Made by a program: the position numbers and the translations under genes. Of a stretch of 64,000 nt of DNA, positions 59,556 through 64,000 are shown one piece after another; positions within the stretch are counted from its first letter, which is position 1; each line of letters starts with the position of its first letter. Source of the stretch: Streptomyces sedi (GTDB lineage Bacteria > Actinomycetota > Actinomycetes > Streptomycetales > Streptomycetaceae); NCBI RefSeq assembly GCF_006335015.1, contig NZ_VDGT01000001.1:310001-374000 (forward strand). The letters run 5' to 3'. Below the pieces are notes generated by a model. The model ran no database searches. It was not told where the DNA came from and saw nothing but the letters and a program-made list of their open reading frames with translations.

Positions 59556-61817
59556 TCAGCCGCCCTGGGTGGCCGACGAGTTCGGGGGAACGGTCAGGGT
59601 GGCGCCGTCCGAGAACGTCACCGTCTGCTCGCTGTCACCGAAGTTGTGCGCGGTGTAGGTGGTCGTGGATCCGTCGGAGAACGCCGCGGCCGTCGGGCTG
59701 TCGGCGGTCACCGAGGTGTCCGGCGCCCCTACCGCGTCCAGCGTGTATATCCAGTGGTAGACGTGCGCCCAGGACTCGCCGGCCTCCGGATCGCCGCTGC
59801 CGCCGCCGTCACCGTCGTAGGCCGCGCGGGCCGCCGCCGGGTCGGCGAGCGCCTGGAACTCCCAGAGGATGTCCTTCCACTCCACCGGCGGACCGCCGTT
59901 CTCCTCGACCATCTCCTCCAGGTTGCGGACGATGGCCTCCTTGTCCTGGGCGAGGTGGAGCGAGCCACCGGTCACCGGCAGGACGTTGATGCCGTGGATC
60001 TCCTCGGGGTTGCCCGTCCACCAGGTGGAGTGGGCGCCGCCGTTGCCCCAGACCATGCCGAGGGTGTTGTGCTCGTAGTCGGCCGGGAAGTTGGTCTCGT
60101 CGGCGTCGAACCAGTACTGCCGGATCGCCTCGGACTCGGTGGTCAGCAGGTAGACCCCGAGGTCGCGCAGCTCGGTGTCACCGGTCGCCGAACCCCAGAG
60201 GATCAGTCCCGCGGAGAGATTGACCGACTCGGAGGACGACTCCTGGTTGTTGCCCGCGGCGAACCCCTGGTGACCGGCGGCCCAGCTGTGGCCCGCGTAC
60301 ACGTCGAAGCCGCGCAGGAACGGGTAGCGGTCGTCGTCGCGCGCCGGGTTGGCCGCGTCGCCTATCAGCTCCTCCACCATGCCGCCCCAGGCGGACTCGG
60401 CGGCCCACTCCGGGTCGTACTGGGCGACGACGGCCGCCGCGTAGACGAAGTAGGAGTAGTGGAAGTGGTGGTCGTTCAGCTCCTGGTCGCTGCCGTAGGA
60501 GGCCGGGTAGCCGGTGAGCGTGCGCCACTCCGAGTCGTAGGCGAACTCGGCGGCGCCGCCCGCCGTGAACCACTCCTCGAAGCCGGCCTTCATCGCGTCG
60601 ACGAGGGTGTCCCTGGCGGCGGTCTCGCCTATCTGGTCGGCTATCCCGACCACCTGGGCGAGGCGGCCGAACTGCTTGCCGCTCCAGTAGGTGTCGCCGA
60701 ACTCGATGGCGGCGTCGGCCGCCACCTCGTTGACCATCGCGGCGAGCTGGGCCTGGTCGGGACCGCCGCTCTCGGGCAGCGTCGGCAGGACACCGACCAC
60801 GTCCTGGGTGGTGGTGAACGAGGCGCCGTCGCGCACCCGCATCACGCCGCGCGGCGAGGCGTACTCGTAGTCGGTCAGCTCGTCACCTGTGTGCTGCCAC
60901 TGGTGCGGGTAGAGGGCCTGGACGGTGCCGGTCTCCTCCCCCTCCTTGGCCTCGGTCTCCAACGTGTAGGTCGCGCTCATCCGCCCGCCGGCCTCGTCGT
61001 AGGACCAGTCGACGGTGGAGCCGGTGACGAAGCTGTACGCGTACTGGGCGTAGAGGTCGAGCGCCCCCTGGTCGGGCAGCACGGCGACGGAGTAGTAGTC
61101 GCCGCCGCCCAGGTCGGAGCTGATGGTCTCACCGGAGACCGTCCAGCCGCTGCCGCCGGGAGCGAACAGCGCGTAGTCGCGGCCGTTGACCGTGACGCCG
61201 AGGGTGCTGCCGTCGTCGGCGAAGACCTCGGGGGTCGCGCCCGCGGTGATCTCGGCGGCGCCGCCGGTGCCCTCGGCGTAGACGAAGGGGCTGCCGTGGC
61301 CGATGGTGGCGCGGAAGGTGCGGCTGTCGTCCTCCCAGTAAGGGGTGACGGTCCAGTCGGACCAGCCGTCGGCCTTGGTGTCCGGGGAGTCGAGCCCTGC
61401 GAGCCCGAGGGTCAGGTCGGCGACGTGGGGGTAGTTGTAGCCGGCGCCGTCCACGGTGGCCTGTGTCTGGTAGCCCACCTCAAGGCCGCCCGCCACCGCC
61501 TGGTAGCTCAGCGGGTGCCCGTACATGGGCTGGGAGTGGGGGATGTCCGCGTACCGCTTGAACACCAGCGAGGACCACCAGTCGTTGGTGGGCACGGGCT
61601 GGTCGGCGACGGCGTCGGTCACCTGGGGAAGAACGGGGTTCCCGTCGGCGTCCGAGGGGCCGACCGCCCCTTCGGGCCTGGTGTCGGAGTAACTACCGCT
61701 GCCGACCGGCACCTCGGCCGCGGTCGCCGACCCCGGAATCAGGGTGAGCCCGGCGACCGCCGTGGCCGCGGCCGTCAGGGCCAGGGCGAGGCGTCGGGGA
61801 TGAGTGAGTGGGCGCAT
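59556..61817 (-). CDS. Secreted GH81 endo-1,3-beta-glucanase (laminarinase)
   Basis: 753 residues. A Sec signal (RRLALALTAAATAVAGLTLI, cleavage near ATAAE at about 34) is followed by the GH81 domain: PTNDWWSSLVFKR (about 76-88), YPASYGSDQELNDHHFHYSY (about 439-458), AGHSWAAGHQGFAAGNNQES (about 509-528), FPADYEHNTLGMVWGNGGAH (about 576-595). The acid catalyst and nucleophile region NNQESSSE is intact. A small beta-rich tail (TTTYTAHNFGDSEQTVTF) ends the protein. It breaks down fungal or plant beta-1,3-glucan outside the cell. ATG 61817. Promoter and LacI-type operator are recognised upstream. Confidence 0.94.
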   Translation of the reverse strand: MRPLTHPRRLALALTAAATAVAGLTLIPGSATAAEVPVGSGSYSDTRPEGAVGPSDADGNPVLPQVTDAVADQPVPTNDWWSSLVFKRYADIPHSQPMYGHPLSYQAVAGGLEVGYQTQATVDGAGYNYPHVADLTLGLAGLDSPDTKADGWSDWTVTPYWEDDSRTFRATIGHGSPFVYAEGTGGAAEITAGATPEVFADDGSTLGVTVNGRDYALFAPGGSGWTVSGETISSDLGGGDYYSVAVLPDQGALDLYAQYAYSFVTGSTVDWSYDEAGGRMSATYTLETEAKEGEETGTVQALYPHQWQHTGDELTDYEYASPRGVMRVRDGASFTTTQDVVGVLPTLPESGGPDQAQLAAMVNEVAADAAIEFGDTYWSGKQFGRLAQVVGIADQIGETAARDTLVDAMKAGFEEWFTAGGAAEFAYDSEWRTLTGYPASYGSDQELNDHHFHYSYFVYAAAVVAQYDPEWAAESAWGGMVEELIGDAANPARDDDRYPFLRGFDVYAGHSWAAGHQGFAAGNNQESSSESVNLSAGLILWGSATGDTELRDLGVYLLTTESEAIRQYWFDADETNFPADYEHNTLGMVWGNGGAHSTWWTGNPEEIHGINVLPVTGGSLHLAQDKEAIVRNLEEMVEENGGPPVEWKDILWEFQALADPAAARAAYDGDGGGSGDPEAGESWAHVYHWIYTLDAVGAPDTSVTADSPTAAAFSDGSTTTYTAHNFGDSEQTVTFSDGATLTVPPNSSATQGG

Positions 61818-61856
61818 GAAAGGTCGTACCTCGCAACCCGTGGGGGAAAGGTGGCT

Positions 61857-61868
61857 GAGAGCGCTCTC
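61857..61868. promoter_or_regulatory. LacI/CebR-type operator of the glucanase gene
   Basis: GAGAGCGCTCTC is a perfect palindrome, with TGAGAGCGCTCTCT around it, close to the CebR consensus TGGGAGCGCTCCCA. It lies just downstream of the predicted transcript start and 40 bp before the ATG, so a LacI-family sugar repressor would block transcription there. No LacI gene is in the window. Confidence 0.72.
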
Positions 61869-61880
61869 TTTGTGCGCTCG

Positions 61881-61909
61881 AACCTAGAGACCTGCAAAAT
61901 TTGTGTCAA
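61881..61909 (-). promoter_or_regulatory. Sigma-70-type promoter of the GH81 glucanase
   Basis: Read on the minus strand: TTGACA (61909-61904), 17 bp, TAGGTT (61886-61881). The -35 is perfect and the spacing ideal. Confidence 0.78.
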
Positions 61910-62327
61910 TGGATGGACAGGAAACCGGAACCTGAGCCGCCGTTCTCGCCCGGCGCACACCGACTCCCGGCGCGGCGGCCGGAGTTGGAGCCTCAGGGAG
62001 GACGAGCGGTGTTCCATGCCCACACCCAACCACCCGCCACTGACAGTCACGACCCTCGCACGCCCTCACGCCCCCCTCACCGGCTGAAACGGTCACCAGT
62101 TCGACCCTGCCGAAGAGATTGTGACCAAGAGTGACCACCTCCGAACAACCCCTTCCCTGACCGTCGGACGCGGCCATACCGTGACTCTCGGTCACGAAAG
62201 TGTTCCTCCGGTGAAGGAGATGGGCATGTGGTGGAGATGGCGAGCGGGCAGGGTCGCGAAGGCGGCGACAGCCGGGCGAGGGCGTGGCCGGCGGGCCCGG
62301 GGAGTGCCGTCGCTTTCCCGGCGCAGC
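61910..62327. other. Intergenic region, no gene assigned; one inverted repeat
   Basis: Between the glucanase promoter and the terminator of the transglycosylase gene I see no gene that I can support. CGTGAC-N5-GTCACG (62180-62196) is a 17-bp inverted repeat that could be an operator. A plus-strand ATG at 62226 with AAGGAG upstream opens a Trp/Arg-rich frame, but its composition is poor and it runs antisense through the next gene, so I did not call it. Confidence 0.5.
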
Positions 62328-62371
62328 GCCAGGGCCCGGCCCCCGTCGGGTGACGGGGGCCGGGCCCTGGC
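62328..62371 (-). terminator. Terminator of the SLT transglycosylase gene
   Basis: A perfect 20-bp stem (62328-62347 with 62352-62371, beginning GCCAGGGCCCGGCCCCCGTC) and loop GGGT, 37 bp downstream of the stop codon. Confidence 0.85.
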
Positions 62372-62408
62372 GAGGTTCTTCGGCCGCGGGGGGCGTCGGT
62401 CGCCTGTG

Positions 62409-63155
62409 TCAGTAGGCGCTGTCGACGTTGTCCATGGAGCCGTAGCGGTCGGCGGCGTAGTTGGCGGCGGCGGTGATGTTGGCGACGGGGTCGTAGATGT
62501 TCTCGCTGGTGCCGTCGACGTGGTACTGGTCGAAGGTGGGGTCGATGACCTGGAGCAGGCCCTTGGAGGGGATGTCCTGTTCGGCGTTGGTGTCCCAGAG
62601 GTTGATGGTCAGGGGGTCACCGGCGGACTCCCGCATCAGGTTGCGGTGGATGCCCTCGTAGGTGCCGGGGATGCCTTCCTCGTCCATGATCTCCAGGGCC
62701 TCGTTGATCCAGCCCTCGATGTCCTCGTCGGTGGCGGGTTCGGGCTTGGGCTGCTCAGCCTTGTCGATCACGACCAGCGAGCCGTCGTCCCCGTACTCCT
62801 CACCCCGGCCGGTGTCGGCGGTGAAGCCGTCCGCACGCCCGTCCGTCACACCCGCCTCAGGCGCCTGGGGCTCCTCGGGCTCCTCGGGGGCCTGGGGCTC
62901 CTTGGCCGGGGCGTCGCCCTCCGGGGCCCCGCTGTCCGGGGTGCCACTGTCGGGGGCGAGAGTGCCGGTGGTGGGGGTGTAGGCGGTGGGGGAGGTGGTC
63001 TGCTCGGCGGTGGCGACCACGCCCGCGTGGGTGTCCTCGGCGTGGGCGGTGGCGGCGAAGGGGAGCGTCAGGGCCGTGGCGCCGACGGTCACGAGGCCGG
63101 CGATCACGACCGGACGGGTCATGGTCCGGTGGGTGCCGTGGGTGCTGGCGGTCAT
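62409..63155 (-). CDS. Secreted SLT-domain lytic transglycosylase
   Basis: 248 residues. A signal peptide (PVVIAGLVTVGATALTLPFA, cleavage after AHA near 39) is followed by a Pro/Glu/Ala-rich linker (about 45-125) and an SLT domain in the last 95 residues. The catalytic Glu is in HRNLMRESAGDPLTINLWDT (about 171-190), with SKGLLQVIDPTFDQYHVDGT (about 198-217) and NITAAANYAADRYGS (about 226-240). This layout is that of Streptomyces Swl/Rpf-like germination enzymes. It cuts the glycan strand to form anhydro-muramic ends. ATG 63155 has GGAGG seven bases upstream. It is the wall-lysis counterpart of the amidase and lysozyme in the left part. Confidence 0.9.
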   Translation of the reverse strand: MTASTHGTHRTMTRPVVIAGLVTVGATALTLPFAATAHAEDTHAGVVATAEQTTSPTAYTPTTGTLAPDSGTPDSGAPEGDAPAKEPQAPEEPEEPQAPEAGVTDGRADGFTADTGRGEEYGDDGSLVVIDKAEQPKPEPATDEDIEGWINEALEIMDEEGIPGTYEGIHRNLMRESAGDPLTINLWDTNAEQDIPSKGLLQVIDPTFDQYHVDGTSENIYDPVANITAAANYAADRYGSMDNVDSAY

Positions 63156-63589
63156 GAAGCTGCCTCCAAGCAAGAGGGGGGATGGTGCCGTGCGAGCGCC
63201 GCTTCCGACTGCGCGACGAACCCCAACATGCACGCCGCTCCACCCCCCACGCAAGGCCCTGACCTGCGAAAACACCCCCACCGCGTGGGACTTTCGACCC
63301 CGCCCACACCCCCCGCACCCCACCCCGAAACCACCCCCACCCACCCACGAACACCCCTCGTAGAGGACCAACGACCTGTGCCACCCCTCACACCCCCACA
63401 CCTCCCACCCCCACCGGGAGTGCACGAGCGACCACGAGGCGACACCGGATTCCCACTCCGTGTGACGCTCCGCTCTCACGCGGGAATCGACGTCGGCCCG
63501 CCGGGAAGCCCCGCCGAGGGAAAGGGGATCCTTGACCCGCTCATGCCATCCTCGGGAGTATGGCGCGACCCCCACACAGGAGTTGCGTC
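63156..63589. other. Divergent intergenic region with strong strand bias
   Basis: It separates the transglycosylase (minus) from the M14 carboxypeptidase (plus). From about 63240 to 63430 the plus strand is C/A-rich and almost free of G, so the minus strand has many runs of four to six G in the 5' leader of the transglycosylase. No c-di-AMP (ydaO) riboswitch core was found. Promoters for both sides must lie in the right half. Confidence 0.5.
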
Positions 63590-64000
63590 ATGCAGAGGCT
63601 CTCACGTGGCAGGCGGACCGCCCTCGCCACGACCGTTCTCACCGTCTCGCTGGCCCTCGCGTTCGGCGCGCAGGCCAGCGCCGTCCCGGACGCGGCCGAG
63701 TCCGGGACCACCACCGCGACCTTCCGGCAGTACGAGGTCGGGGACGTCGCCACCACCGACCAGCGCACCGAGCTGGCCCGCACCGGCACCGCGATCGACG
63801 AGGTGCGTGATGCCTCCGTCGTGATCACCGCCGACGAGCGGCAGGCGGACGAGCTGACCGGCCTGGGCTACTCGTTGACCGCGCTCACCGGGCCCGCCCA
63901 GCGAGACGTCAGCGCTGCCGCGCCGGAGGACTACCACACCTACGACGAGGTGGTCGCCGCCGTCGCCGAGGCGGAGGAGGCCCACCCGGACCTGGTGAGC
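63590..64000 (+). CDS. Secreted M14 zinc carboxypeptidase, 3'-truncated by window edge
   Basis: Only the first 137 codons are in the window; the frame is open to the end. A Sec signal (RRTALATTVLTVSLALAFGA, cleavage near ASA at about 31) is followed by a prodomain of the M14 type (TTDQRTELARTGTAIDEV at about 55-72) and YHTYDEVVAAVAEAEEAHPD (about 116-135), which begins the carboxypeptidase domain as in Streptomyces carboxypeptidase T. The zinc ligands (HxxE) would lie beyond the window. ATG 63590 has AGGAG seven bases upstream. It likely trims peptides outside the cell. Confidence 0.83.
   Translation, partial: MQRLSRGRRTALATTVLTVSLALAFGAQASAVPDAAESGTTTATFRQYEVGDVATTDQRTELARTGTAIDEVRDASVVITADERQADELTGLGYSLTALTGPAQRDVSAAAPEDYHTYDEVVAAVAEAEEAHPDLVS

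Noticed and set aside
62180..62196. CRP/GlxR binding site CGTGAC-N5-GTCACG
   Set aside because: Spacing between TGA and TCA is seven rather than six, and no gene start is correctly placed next to it; kept only as an unassigned inverted repeat.
62226..62400. Plus-strand Trp-rich short ORF with an AAGGAG site
   Set aside because: The first residues (MWWRWRAGR) hint at a leader peptide, but there is no stop for hundreds of codons, it runs antisense into the transglycosylase gene, and the hairpin there is explained as that gene's terminator.
63156..63589. c-di-AMP (ydaO) riboswitch upstream of the transglycosylase
   Set aside because: Such switches precede many Streptomyces wall hydrolases, but I could not find the conserved core sequence on the minus strand.

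Overview
The window is a 64 kb piece of a very GC-rich actinobacterial chromosome, almost certainly Streptomyces or a close relative. The evidence is the third-position GC bias, GTG starts and many leaderless starts, DmdR1/IdeR-type iron boxes, Tat and Sec secreted hydrolases, and a core block running histidine phosphatase - rsfS - LytR/LCP-like protein - nadD - M48 protease - two small membrane proteins - proA - proB - wall-polymer genes - obg - rpmA - rplU - rne - TIGR03936, which is a familiar Streptomyces arrangement. I recognise 56 protein genes (the first and last are cut by the window edges), a 27-codon leader ORF and one tRNA-Ala(GGC).

Left part (1-22.6 kb) is accessory and regulatory. 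It holds an AhpD-like gene with a SigJ/TIGR02960-type sigma factor and a mycothiol-dependent-isomerase-like gene; a DHA2 drug exporter preceded by a coupled 27-aa leader ORF; an SDR enzyme; a DUF1702 gene of the kind found with enediyne polyketide clusters, divergent from an unknown five-helix membrane protein; two LuxR-type paralogues; a PGRP-type amidase and a GH25 lysozyme; and several small regulator/enzyme modules. Three of these modules have a TetR regulator next to a clear palindrome (LLM oxidoreductase/TetR, TetR-cupin-DUF4865, TetR/FAD monooxygenase). The fourth is an ECF41 sigma factor divergent from a DoxX gene, with both genes carrying the same promoter signature, TGTCACA-N16-CGTC.

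Middle part (22.6-39 kb) starts with tRNA-Ala, then a ferric-siderophore ABC uptake set under two iron boxes, an FMN flavoprotein, and the core block described above, including proA and proB separated by a small conserved gene. Two intergenic repeat islands (33.6-34.0 kb and 43.7-43.9 kb) carry the same GGGGCGCGGGGAACTGCGC hairpin family and lie between convergent genes.

Right of proB (39.4-50.4 kb) lies a cell-wall glycopolymer locus: two paralogous membrane-anchored CDP-glycerol-type polymerases, a soluble TagF-like polymerase, a membrane acyltransferase, an alpha/beta hydrolase, and a fused cytidylyltransferase-SDR enzyme with the same domain order as CDP-ribitol synthase (Acs1/Bcs1). Together with the LCP-like protein at 29.5-31.4 kb this suggests synthesis, modification and wall attachment of an anionic (ribitol- or glycerol-phosphate type) polymer. 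Then come obg, rpmA, rplU and a very long RNase E. After the TIGR03936 gene the expected radical-SAM partner is not seen. Instead there are a GNAT, a PPOX flavoprotein, a secreted GH81 beta-1,3-glucanase under a LacI-type operator, a secreted SLT transglycosylase, and the start of a secreted M14 carboxypeptidase.

The assignments rest on reading the sequence only; no database search was possible.
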